From Aporrectodea caliginosa (Eukaryota > Annelida > Clitellata > Crassiclitellata > Lumbricidae): a stretch of 64,000 nucleotides of DNA. The stretch spans positions 1,097,501 to 1,161,500 of the forward strand of contig JACEVL010000515.1 of assembly GCA_020284085.1 (NCBI GenBank), written 5' to 3'. Shown here piece by piece: positions 50,448 to 60,709 of this stretch. The notes under the pieces are model-generated. The model was given only the letters and a program-made list of their open reading frames with translations, was not told where the DNA came from and did not search any database. Every line of letters starts with the position of its first letter. Position 1 is the stretch's first letter. The translations under genes were made by a program, and so were the position numbers.

Positions 50448-53400
50448 GTTCGTATCGACAGTTAATTAAATGGATAAATCTTCTGCGGCGGAAAATTCCG
50501 CCGCAGAAGTAACATTTTCGACACAATTCTGCGGCGGAAGCGCTTTGCGCATGCGCAATCTTTGGGGCATGCGCATTGTTCAAAATGCGGTACTTCCTAT
50601 AAATTGGCGCCGTGAGGGTCGGTTAGGGTCAGGTTTGGCCTCGTGAGTGTCGGTTAGGGTCAGGTTAAGCGCTGTGACGGTCGGTTAGGGTCAGTGTTAG
50701 GGTTAGAGTTGTTTTTAGATAAAATGTCCAAAAAAATTCCGCCGCAGAAGTAATTTTTCGCGGGTTGCGTGGCGGCATTTTCCGCCGCAGAAGCACCACG
50801 CTAATTAAATTGACAGTGAAAATTGGTAATCGCGAAGACTGAGTACGATTAGAGCGCTGCTACCTACTAGCATGGGCTATTATTTATTCGGTGGTTTACG
50901 GGTTCAACCCCCCCCAATAAATGAATTACTGTTATTAAAAACCGAAAATGTAGAAAAATACGACCATTTCCAATGGAAAACCCCGAAAACTTAAACCTAC
51001 GAAATTTTTTCTTGGGTACGCCCCTCTGCCTAGCTGCCAGCCCCATACCCAGTGTTTAATCTACTCCCCTTGCTGTCGGGGGGGAAATCGAGGGTTCGAG
51101 GGGTATCCAACAGTTTTCAAGAACAGGAGTTAGAGTTTTCCAAGAATTTTCGGGGGTAGTAACGAGAGTTTTCCAACAAAAATTTCCCCTCCTCAATCCA
51201 CTTTGACCACGGGGGGGGGCTAGACAATCAATCCTGGGGGGGGGAATTATACCTAAATTTCACACTTTCTGTACAAAATAAACATGTCTTTCATTTTTCT
51301 GGGGAAAACTCGATCCTGGGGGGGGGGAACTCCCCAAAGACGTCTAGATTAAACACTGCCCATACCATACCGCGATGTCCAAGTCCAACAGGAAAAGCGA
51401 AATACATCGTGGGAGATAAGAATCATATGATAGTAACTCTAGTGATTGTTTGGAGATCTTTCATGGAGGTCCAATGTGCTTTAGGGTTCTAATGGCATAC
51501 TGTAGTGAGGCAGAGGATCTTGTTAATGTGGTCTGTTATTGTTAATTTTTCGCCTACTAGAACTCCCAGGGCCTTCAAGCCTTGATGGATTTTTTACTAG
51601 AGACACCAGAAATGGATGGTTGGGTCTAGAGGTAGCACTTGTTGCATGTGATTATAGCCATACAGTGATCAGACATACTGTGACAGGAGTATAATACTGC
51701 ATATTGTGAAGATTGTAGATGAAAGTCACTGATGACTGGATCAATCAGTCTGTGCTCACTGCTCAAAGCATCAAATGTGAACTTTGTCAGAGGACATTTG
51801 AATGTATCGTCTTGTATAAATTCTTAAGTGCAAATTTTATATCTTTGCAGATTTGTATCAAGGAATTTCTCAGGGTTTAATGAACTGCAGCTTGTTTCTA
51901 ATACTTCTGAGTCCGGAATTTGCCAAATGGCGGCAGTGCCAAGATGGTTTGTTTATGATTTATTACTTTTAACCATTTCAGAGGTATTTTGATCATAGAC
52001 TAAATAAGTATAGTCTTTATTTATCCAACGGCATAACCGCACTTTGGTTTACATGCAACTGAGCATTATAAAGCATTCTTGTTAAAAACGTTTTCCTTTT
52101 ATTAAGTTGTCCGCCTGTGGGACATTTCGGTCATGCAGTCTGGCATGCAGGGAATAGGGAAATGTCCTTACAGTAGCCATGAAAGAACTCGTGATTTCTC
52201 AAAAGTAGCCACTTTAGACGTCAAATCTTTAAAATTTTGACTTGGCATGACAATTGTAAACTTGTGTTTCAGTGACTATTTGTTGTTTACAATTTACAAC
52301 TGGTTTAAATAAATTGATTTTGTGTTCTGTTTGAACACAGAGTTGGCCTTTGCAAGAGTCTTGAAGAAGAAGGTTTTCGCCGTTATGGTCAGACCATGTC
52401 TGCCCAAGGACCTTGGGGTAGATTTTGAATTCTGTCAGAAGACAGAGAAGTCAAAATTTCATATCATCAAATTGTTGACTGATCTGAAAATACAGTTTGA
52501 AAAAGGTAGTTGCATCGATTTTTGTGAAACGATAACAATAGCTTTTCAGAATAATTTATTGTAAATTTTGGCATTTAGAAAATTATTCTTTTCTTTTCTC
52601 GTGGGCTCTTTGCACTGGGAATACCTCTAATTAGGTTGTTCTGGGAGAGCCGGAGAAGCGCTTAAGATATCTGTAAATTACATTACGTTGTAATTACATA
52701 TAATATATATAATTATATATACCATATCCACTTATTTATTTTCAACATCTTGCTAACTACATGTATACAAGCATAAATATTAAGTTTAATTGACTTCTCA
52801 TTCAACAGGGCTTCTCTACCAAATTATAATTTTATTAGGAGTGCACTGGAACCGACCATTAAGGTAATGGTTTTTATGCAATATGATAATGACAATATTG
52901 AAGTTCCGGTAGTTAGATTAGATTGCCTTGAGAGAAGTTATGTTATTTAAGAACTATCATTATCAGTTAAACAATTCAGAAGGTATTTAATTTTATATTG
53001 GAAATATGGTGCAAATATGGTGAGAAGAGCAGGGTCTATGATTAATTGTATCTGATGCTAGAAAAGTAATTGATCTTTTCTGCATGTGTTTGCTTGCCTG
53101 TAGGCATCAATTTGGGAATGAAGAATGCGGCTGTGAATACTGAAAGAATGAAACATCGGGATTTTGAACAAAATGATGCCAATGAAATGGTAAAGAACAG
53201 TGCAGTATACAGTAATTTGCTGACCTATTGCAAAATTGTCCGTCTTCCCTTGAAGTCTTTATCCATGGCTTGAATCTTACTGTACCTTGTGAAATTGAGT
53301 GTTTTTGAGCCATGCAGTCTGTAAAAATGGTGCCTGCGATTAAGCAGCAGTTGTGTATTGCTTCAATTTATAAGCCTCATCTTGTTTGATAGTTTGTAGT

Positions 53401-56400
53401 TTTTGCAAACATTCCGAGTCATTTCAAAGGAGTAATCATTTACTTATATTTCTTTTTAATAGATTTATGTAATGAATAGGTTTTAATGATTAGCTTGTAA
53501 CGCGTTTAGTCTTACTTTCCCTTCTATGTTCTTTCTGCCTGGTGAAGGTTTAAAGTGTTGAGGAACTGAATGTTCAAGTTGGTGGCCCCATTCGAAGCAT
53601 GCATGCTTTCCGGTTTTGAGCCTCAAGAAAAGACCATGTCACGGTCGTCGGTCACCCACTTGAGCATTCAGTCCCTCAACACTCTCAGTCTCAGAGGAGC
53701 AGAAAACTGCTGAGAATGTCTCCATTTATTAGACTGACTTCACAATTTTTTCTTGCTTTCTTGTTGTTAGAGGACTGAGCTGAAAACTATCGGTCATGAA
53801 CTGAAGAGTCTTTGTCAGGATGTCATTTCACTGACTCAGACTGTCGGTCGGACCTCTGATAGACCAGCAACAGGTATTAATCAACATGGCTTTCTTCTTA
53901 GACTTTATATAGATTTAAGTGACATTTTTTTCAAAACGGCTGTTATTTTTTTTATTTTGGCTGTGTGGATTTAAATTTAATTGTGTGAACTCTGCTTAGC
54001 ACATGACTTGGAGTAAGTTGGTCTTTAGTGATACAGTTTATTCTAATCCAATAACCTCTAAAACACCATTATCATAATGATGCCCAAGACTTCAGTCGAC
54101 GGTTGCTTCTAGTGAAATTGCAATCAGAAATCATAATCCGCCTTCTGCTGTTTACATAATTATTCGTGTGTTGCCTTACCTTGTATTTACATCTGGGTAA
54201 GGGATGATTCTTGTTAGCTTCACACAGAAAGCACCAGAGAATGACAATGAGGTAAATGGTTGGGATGGTATGGCATGATTGTTTTTTTATACAACTTTTG
54301 TGTACAGAGTTTTGAGTGGCAGAAACATGCAGAAACTTTAGGCATACATTTTCATTGACAAATAATGTACATTTACAATGACTCTGACCATACTAGTGTA
54401 CATGCAGAGAGAAAGGATGTCCAGTTAAAAATATCTAATAAAACTTAAGTTAAGCTGTCAGTTTTCAAAACACTTTCAGAAACACGAGGTGACGACCTTG
54501 ATCTGAAGTTGCTCGTTGGTCTCAACCAGAGTTTCCAGCAACTGATGGCTGAGAGTCGGCGTCTGTCGGACCACTTCACTCAGCTGTTGGACTTTGTTGT
54601 ACAGCAGATGATGCGGACACAGTGCCCATGTGAAGTGACAAGTGAAAACTTCTTCAAAATCGGTGCACGCAACAGCAAACCGGAGACAGTGGATGAAGTG
54701 CAGCTGCACTGTGGTTCGTCTCTTCCGTATGACAGTGGCATTCCAGGGTTCAGTCATTTCCAGGGTGCGAATTCTTCCTGCCTCAGTGGAGTCAGTGGAG
54801 GTGTAGCGGAAGATGAGGATTCTAAGGAAGAGGAGGAACAGGAGGAGAAAGATGTCAATCGTGGTGATATCAGTTGCTGTACTGATCCAGATAACTTAGA
54901 AGGAAAGGAAGAGAAAGTGTTGGGAAATCGCAGTGTGGGAGAGGAGGAAGAAGAAGAACGGGATGAAGAAGGTGGCAGCGGTAGCAGTCATTCAACTGGA
55001 AAGAGTGATGTCGGCTCTTCTACTGATCCAGATCGCTTGGAAGAGGATCGATGCTTGGAAAGAGGTCTGGAAAGTGAAAGTGGTGCAGAGAGAGAAGTGC
55101 TGGATGATGATGATGATGGAAAGTGCAGCCTGTCTTCAACGGATGACATCCATTATACTCCGGATATCAAGTCAGAGACCTCTTCATCTTGTCCAGTGAG
55201 TCTATTTCACAACATTGTTTTTCTTTCCTGAAAATATGACAGCATGTTGGAAAAATTTATATAGTACTTGTAAACTAGATGACAGATTGTACCCACATCC
55301 GGCATGAGTGGTAGAAGGAAGTTCACATGTTCTACCAGTGAATAGGTCTCAATCCAGAAGCACATCCAGAGGTTTTTGATTGCAGTGAGGGAATTGCAAC
55401 TATCAATTCTTAGTCAACCTTGACCAAATCTGGTGTGTGTCCAGCCATATACATGTATACTGAGTCTTCATTGGATGTACTTGCAGCCGATTTGAAAACG
55501 TCCATTGATGTGCTTGTGTTAAAATGGCCCACTTAGAAGTCATGCAAGTGTCAATCAGACGAATGGCGTGTAGAACTGCTGTGGTGAGGTTCAGTATGTG
55601 TAAGAACCTGCCAGTGATAATTTCTCCAGGTTATCAGGAATCATTTACTTACACACCTGTAACTGAGCCCTAAACTTATTTAGGTTAGTAAAATGAATTA
55701 CTTAGAACATACTGAGTAAATATTCAGTTACACTTGCACACCTTTTTCACCTATACAGTTGTGTTTTTTAAATTTGTATGCATCTAGGAGGCAGAGACTG
55801 AAGCTGCGGCTGATGGTTTGGCAGCTGAAGTATCCGAGCCTGCTGGTAACGTAACACCTACACAGAATTTGGATGCCACTGCAGAGGAAATGGGATTTGT
55901 AGTGGTGGAATTTGTCCACGCTCCCTCTGGTGGCAGGTAATTTATTGTCTCAGTACTTAGTGAAACAGATGCCTTGCAATGAATTGGTTTACAGTACCAC
56001 CAAAACTTAGTGGATTTTATTTTTGCATTAATATAGGCATAACATCAATATTGAAATAATGTTGAATTAGTTTTGAATGACTTGCAACACTCTTACAGTC
56101 AGAAGGTGCTGGTAAGTCAGTATGCAACCTGCTGAATGACTAGGTATTTGGGGCACTAATTTCAGTTGCTGTGTATCCTGGAGTTTTTTGCCTAATGTTA
56201 TGAAGAGCCAATGAGAGAAGAACACTGAACACCATCAGAAACAGAAGATTGAAATGGATGGGTCATCTAGTTCTTATTGCAAAGATAGAAGAGCAGCCAA
56301 ACAATGACCTGGGTTCCTGATCGGAAAAGGGGAAGACCACAGAAGAATTGGCTGGAGACCGTCTTAATGGCTTGGGGATGTTGTGGGATGAGGCCAGAGG

Positions 56401-58211
56401 GCTAACGATTGATGTTGTTGGATGGGAACGTTGCAGTGCCCAATGTGCAGACCATCACGGAAAGGACTGGGTAACCAGTTTACGATGCATCTGAGAATGT
56501 TGCTAAAGAAGAGAAGAACAGTCCCTTATGCTGACCTGAGAGGCAGTCATGGGTTTGAGAGGCAGTCATGGGTTTGAAGTGTCAACGACTTCATTTTCTT
56601 AGCCTCGGCATATGAGGGCGGCTGGCATATCCTCTCCCTCACTGTCTCATCTTCCCACCGACAGTGTATGATCAGTGTACTTATTATAAGTGAGTTAGCT
56701 AAGGGGTGCAGTTGGGGCAGAAATTTTGAAACAGGGATTTGAACCCCAACCCATCAATTGACAGTCCAGCATGCTAAACATTAGACTATCATGCACCCCA
56801 TGTTGTTAAAAAGGTAATTTTTTAAGGGTGACATTATCTATTGCTGCTAGCATCCCTGGATCATGATTGTTAACTGGTAGAACTTTTTCTTGCATTTGTG
56901 GTGAAGGTCTAATTCAGAGATTGAGAAAGGATCGTCTGTGAGTGACGAGTCATGGGAAAAGATGGAACTTCCGGAAAAAGACCCTGAATTTCATCCAACC
57001 GAATCAGACACATCTGAAGAAATCGTTGAAGAAATCATCGTCGAGGTAGGTTTGATGATGGCTTTCTTGTTCTGTGTTCTGCACCAGCTGTCAACTGGTA
57101 ATTTGCGCTGACTGTTCAAATTTAAAATAAAGCCGAGTCAGCAGTTTGTTCAAAATTCTATTTATCCATTGATACAAAAGCTGCTTTTCTCATGTTCCAC
57201 TTATGCCTTTGTGTCAGGTTGGTGTTTGTTTGTTTAATAAGTATTGACAAAATATATATAAAAAAACATTTATTCATTAGCTTAACCTATACTTCCTGAT
57301 ATCGTACTGAGTTGTTTATCAGCACAAGTCATCCCTTATAGAACTGTTGCACCAGTTTTGAAAGATGTTCATAAATTACTTGAATTAGCTCCACAAACCT
57401 GTTTATGTATTGACACAAATGTTTGATACAAACATGTATATGCAAATAACTGTATTCATAAATAGATACTGGTACATGAATGCATGTATACCAATAATCT
57501 AAGAAACTGAAGCTGTGCATTTTCACATGATTGATTTGCAAGGTATGTCTTGTGCAGGATTGTGGTAGCTCAGATTTGGAGGAACTCACACTGGACCAAC
57601 TGCGTGAGAAGCTCGCTGCAGTATCTAAGGCGAGTCTACTCAATTGAGTCACACACATGATACAGTTCTTGATGTTTTCTATCGTATTTTGAACTATTGT
57701 TGTTCTAACATTCTGTACACTTTGGTTCCTCTGTACCGTTATCTTACTGTAGAGCTGTTGAAATGAACACTGCTATGTTAATGAAGATTTATATAGAGCA
57801 ACTTCAGATGCTCTCAAAAAAACAAAATATGCACCACTGAACAAGATAGTTTTCAGCCTTTTATGGAATGCAGGTAAGAAAAGGCAGATAAAGATATAAA
57901 TCACTTGATTGGGGTAAAACTGTGAGAAAAATAAATCCTTACTTTGAGTTTTCCGTATATGTATCAAGATTCAAGAGGCTTGCATATTGCCTTTAAAGAC
58001 TTTATTAGAAGAACTGTAAACATGAGACTGATGTAAAACTGTGTAACATATGTTTTGCTGAACATATAACATGGCACCTTCATCTGGTATATTTCAGGAA
58101 ATTGAAAGACGGTTGACCCTTGAATGTCGGGGAGAACTTTCTGCTCAGCGGATACTGGAGACAGTTGACACAGAGCTCCAGAATGAAGTGGCCGGGACCC
58201 AAGGGCCATAA
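50333..58211 (+). CDS. TIR-domain adaptor-like protein with coiled coil and acidic tail, 10 coding exons
   Basis: Exons: 50333-50447, 51851-51946, 52341-52505, 53104-53189, 53771-53873, 54480-55195, 55788-55936, 56907-57045, 57558-57629, 58098-58211. All junctions agree in phase and give 584 residues. Residues 1-125 form a TIR domain: box 1 MSIFISYAPKD at the very N-terminus, the ILLSPEF strand (55-62), W65, C68 and E71 in the WxxCxxE region that holds the catalytic glutamate of NAD-cleaving TIRs, then VFAVMV. FISY to SPEF spans 59 residues, the usual TIR spacing. Residues about 155-233 are helical or coiled coil. About 285-405 is Glu/Asp/Ser-rich and disordered. 548-584 is a predicted helix. 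The ATG follows an in-frame TGA at 50273-50275. No death domain, LRR, transmembrane segment or signal peptide was seen. I do not recognise the family: an adaptor and an enzyme role are both possible. Confidence 0.8.
50472..50801. mobile_element. palindrome-ended transposon with TTAGGG-like interior
   Basis: CTTCTGCGGCGGAAAA occurs near both ends in inverted orientation. Flanks TAATTAAAT at 50463-50471 and 50802-50810 are a 9-base target duplication, as in Mutator-like elements. Interior: three GGTTAGGGTCAG units and a TTAGGGTTAG. Lies in TIR gene intron 1. Confidence 0.8.
50885..51030 (+). repeat. repeat family A, copy 3
   Basis: TTTACGGGTTCAACCCCCC, TTCCAATGGAAAACCCCGAA, ending TTGGGTACGCCCCTCTG. 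In TIR gene intron 1. Confidence 0.65.
51050..51358. mobile_element. hAT-type MITE family B, copy 2
   Basis: Ends CAGTGTTTAATCTA and TAGATTAAACACTG, with perfect 8-base duplication CCCATACC (51042-51049 and 51359-51366). Inverted relative to 705-1057. In TIR gene intron 1. Confidence 0.92.
51470..51600 (-). pseudogene. short LINE reverse transcriptase fragment
   Basis: The minus strand reads ALGVLVGEKLTITDHINKIL, the post-catalytic LINE motif (LGVxxDxxLTWxxHI). In TIR gene intron 1. Confidence 0.7.
51851..51946 (+). CDS. TIR gene exon 2: TIR strand D and WxxC motif
   Basis: Follows ATCTTTGCAG. Encodes residues 39-70 plus one base, including LYQGISQGL, LFLILLSPEF and W65-R-Q-C68. Donor GATG|GTTTGT leaves phase 1, matching exon 3, whose first bases complete glutamate 71. 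Confidence 0.8.
52341..52505 (+). CDS. TIR gene exon 3: C-terminal half of the TIR domain
   Basis: Follows TTGAACACAG and encodes residues 71-125 plus one base. ELAFARVLKKKVFAVMVRP is the typical TIR helix and strand E with basic KKK. A downstream helix (HIIKLLTDLKIQFEK) ends the domain. Donor AAAAG|GTAGTT. Confidence 0.8.
53104..53189 (+). CDS. TIR gene exon 4: linker
   Basis: Residues 126-154. Follows TGCCTGTAG and ends GAAATG|GTAAAG in phase 0. Polar linker with no recognised motif. Confidence 0.7.
53771..53873 (+). CDS. TIR gene exon 5: helical segment
   Basis: Residues 155-188 plus one base. Follows a pyrimidine-rich tract ending TTGTTAG. ELKTIGHELKSLCQDVISL has a hydrophobic heptad-like spacing. 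Donor ACAG|GTATTA. Confidence 0.75.
54480..55195 (+). CDS. TIR gene exon 6: coiled coil and acidic disordered region
   Basis: Residues 189-427, the largest exon. It opens with a second helix (KLLVGLNQSFQQLMAES), then runs into Glu-rich blocks. A short motif recurs: TDPDNLE and TDPDRLE, each preceded by Ser or Cys, about 50 residues apart. Donor TCCA|GTGAGT in phase 0. Confidence 0.85.
55788..55936 (+). CDS. TIR gene exon 7: acidic segment with FVVV motif
   Basis: Residues 428-476 plus two bases, follows TGCATCTAG. EEMGFVVVEF (F464 to V467) fits an acidic-flanked aromatic-x-x-aliphatic pattern like an LC3-interacting motif. That function is inference. Donor GGCAG|GTAATT. Confidence 0.75.
56200..56480 (+). 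pseudogene. LINE C-terminal fragment in a TIR gene intron
   Basis: Plus-strand RRLKWMGHLV and EKGRPQKNWLETVL, typical of the RTE/Jockey reverse transcriptase C-terminus, with stops between. Confidence 0.75.
56617..56800 (-). repeat. SINE-like repeat family 2, copy 2
   Basis: CTCGGCATATGAGG, AGTGTACTTATTATAA, TTAGCTAAGGGGTGCAG and TTTGAACCCCAACCC align with 18085-18260. Confidence 0.65.
56907..57045 (+). CDS. TIR gene exon 8: acidic segment
   Basis: Residues 477-523. Begins after GGTGAAG with one base that completes a split Arg codon. Contains DESWEKMEL and ends in EEIVEEIIVE. Donor GTCGAG|GTAGGT in phase 0. Confidence 0.75.
57558..57629 (+). CDS. TIR gene exon 9: helix, GC donor
   Basis: Residues 524-547, follows TCTTGTGCAG. 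LEELTLDQLREKLAAVSK is helical. The donor is AAG|GCGAGT, a GC-AG intron with otherwise consensus sequence. If unspliced, translation stops after five more residues at TGA 57645-57647. Confidence 0.75.
58098..58211 (+). CDS. TIR gene exon 10: C-terminal helix and stop
   Basis: Residues 548-584, follows GGTATATTTCAG in phase 0, TAA at 58209-58211. A strong donor CCAG|GTAAGC lies nine bases after the stop (58220/58221), and TATTTCCAG at 58538 could be its acceptor, giving an intron in the 3'UTR. Confidence 0.75.
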   Translation, partial: EIERRLTLECRGELSAQRILETVDTELQNEVAGTQGP

Positions 58212-58538
58212 AACAGCCAGGTAAGCTGTCCAACACAAATGAATGGTTGGCCTTCAAATGATTGACATAGGTCAATAGTATACATTCAGGCGATTGATTC
58301 ACATATGTACAAACAACTGACACCTATGCTAACTTCTTATGTTCCATGTTCACTAGCAATTGATGCAGTAAGTGACAAATTAGGAGCTAATAAATAAGTA
58401 TATGCATTGGTAACTATTTGGTTCTAAAATTTACAAGTGATACATTTAGAAGTTAATGCTATAGAAGAGTTACACAGTGGCTTATTTTCCTAACCTTGGA
58501 TGACCACTAATTTGAGTGTGTTTTTTAATTATTTCCAG

Positions 58539-59224
58539 CTAGTCCATTTGACAAGGAAGAGTCCAGACGGGTCTAAACTTCAGCCAAAACCACCGTGTGA
58601 AACAGATGGAAAACAACTTTGCATAAGCATTCAGACTAATCCAATCTAAAATGATTTCTTTTTCTACATGTACAGATTAGTTCAATTTGAAATGATTTTA
58701 TTTCTTGTTCTGCATCCACAGAGACCTTGGGATATTTCTATAGTGTTTTGGCTACACATTCTGCAATTTACATATCACAATTTTTTGAGTTTCCATTTGA
58801 CTACCTTTGGAACATAGTGATGAATTGGTAATTGACTGCCTGGCATTAGCTGTAGATTGTTTCATATATATACATGTAGTACATTTGCACAGTACCTTTG
58901 TATATCAGTTGACATTCTGGTGTATACCATGTAACTGTTTGTTTAACAGTGTCAAATGAAAATCTTCTGAAACAATCTGCAGGTAGACTACAGTTGAGTT
59001 TACTCCAGCTCTCATTCTCAATATAGGTTCTGCAGTCATATCTTTATAGACAGATAAGATTATCTACAGAATCTGATTGTTGTGTCAGATTGCAAACAGA
59101 CCTAGCTTGGCAGGCGATTATGGAAAATAATTCTCTTACCTTTACAAATCAAAGTTAAGTAATATCTGTTACACTGTTAAGTTTTGAGTTAATCTACAAT
59201 ATATACTGCAAACTATAAAATAAA
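58539..59224 (+). other. probable 3'UTR of the TIR gene with polyadenylation signal
   Basis: AT-rich sequence with no open frame of note after the inferred 3'UTR acceptor. AATAAA at 59219-59224 is the likely polyadenylation signal. Confidence 0.5.
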
Positions 59225-59225
59225 A

Positions 59226-60538
59226 ATCTAAGACACAACAGGTTAAAGTGACCCTGGAATTTAAAATAAAGTGGAAAGAAATAGTGGCATTTGACAACAA
59301 TGGAAGACATTTTGTTTTAAATTAAACAAAAAGTACACGGTCACCTAAGAGTTCACAAACTGAGTTACTATAAAAAATCAAACCATTACCTTTCTATCCA
59401 TTACCGTCACGCAAAGGTAATGCAACTGTTGGTATTATGCAACAACTGTGATTGACACGAGACAAAATGGCAAAAGTGATGTAGCCAATGACAAAATGCA
59501 ATGCAAAATATGGCAACGTATGGCAAAGTGACACAATAATCTGCCAACATTCTACAATACATGACAAGTGCAAAATTTGCTTACATATGACAAATGCAGT
59601 GTAAGGCAAATGTGACGTATTGCAAGGCAACTCTGACGCATGGTGTGGCTAATGTAATGATAACCGTCACTTATTCAACAACAAATCTACACGCATTCTA
59701 AAAGATCAGTTTACATTCCACAGATAAAATGCAGGTCTGACCGACTAAAAAAACAATCTGAGTCACATATTAATAAAACTTTACAAATAAATAGAATATG
59801 TAAATCAGATCGACCTCTCACATCCCATTCAAATTTCTTTGGGTGTGCATTCAGGCTGCCTGTACTAGGGAAACGAGACAGCAAAAAATGGCTGCCTCAT
59901 TGGATACAAAGATGTTTAGCACAAAACTGGCTGCCTGTCGGAATATGTAGTAAAAGTTACAACCAGATGGCAGTACTTGGGACACAATACACAGCAGCAA
60001 CAAAATGAATGGGATGAGATTCAAAACTCACAGTACTGTAGCAGCTTACTGCAATAAATGCTTCCAAAATGGGATATAACCACTGCAGATTCATATACTA
60101 CAGCAGTGACCATAATGGTTGGCAACAAAACTGCTGGCTGAATTTGAGCCTCTAAAGTCTAAACAGATGACTGGCTCAACTCAACCAGAAAACAAAACGT
60201 TGCCCAATAAAATTATCAAATGACTTATGTTTCTTACAAAATCCCAAAACAAAATCTCCACATCCTAGTATTCTCAAAAAACCACCACTGTGGATATCAT
60301 CATGCAGCTGGGAATCGCTTACTTACTTCACAGAAAAGATTACACAAAAATCTTAGGCTAAAATAAGATGACACTCAGAAAATAGGCCAGTATTCCAAAA
60401 TTATCACCATACAGCGTCAGCTCATCAAACTTCCTTGTGACAATGATCATCATGTAAATAACGGTGATGATCATCACTGCTGTAAACTGACGTCATTGTC
60501 ATTGTTTTGAACTTTCATTGTAGTACTTGTTGCTGTCA
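59226..60538. other. spacer between convergent TIR and RasGRP genes
   Basis: Contains a degenerate ATGGCAAAAGTGACGTA tract at about 59460-59640 and presumably the RasGRP 3'UTR. No further gene seen. Confidence 0.5.
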
Positions 60539-60709
60539 TCATACTTCAGTATCTCGCTGTATATGAAGCGTGTCCATTTGATCGAGTATAAATGTAATCG
60601 TGTGTTGGCGAACGAGATTAATGTGCGACTGCATAACGGTGATCTGCTCTCGTTGAAGGTCAATGTGATTTCGTAACATGTGGTTTTCCATCAGCAATTG
60701 ATCTCGTTC
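60539..60709 (-). CDS. RASGRP-like: RasGRP final exon: coiled coil and stop
   Basis: Follows AATTTTTAG and encodes 56 residues in heptad rhythm (ERDQLLMENHMLRNHIDLQ, ITFILDQMDTLHIQRDTEV), ending in two consecutive TGA codons. Matches the C-terminal coiled coil of RasGRP1-type proteins in kind. Confidence 0.85.
   Translation of the reverse strand, partial: ERDQLLMENHMLRNHIDLQREQITVMQSHINLVRQHTITFILDQMDTLHIQRDTEV

Noticed and set aside
50624..50707. telomere or interstitial telomeric array
   Set aside because: Only a few degenerate GGTTAGGGTCAG units, wholly inside a transposon with its own target duplication.
54933..55199. 88-codon frame overlapping the acidic TIR-gene exon
   Set aside because: Out of frame with the phase-consistent exon; its composition follows from the repeated GAA/GAG codons.
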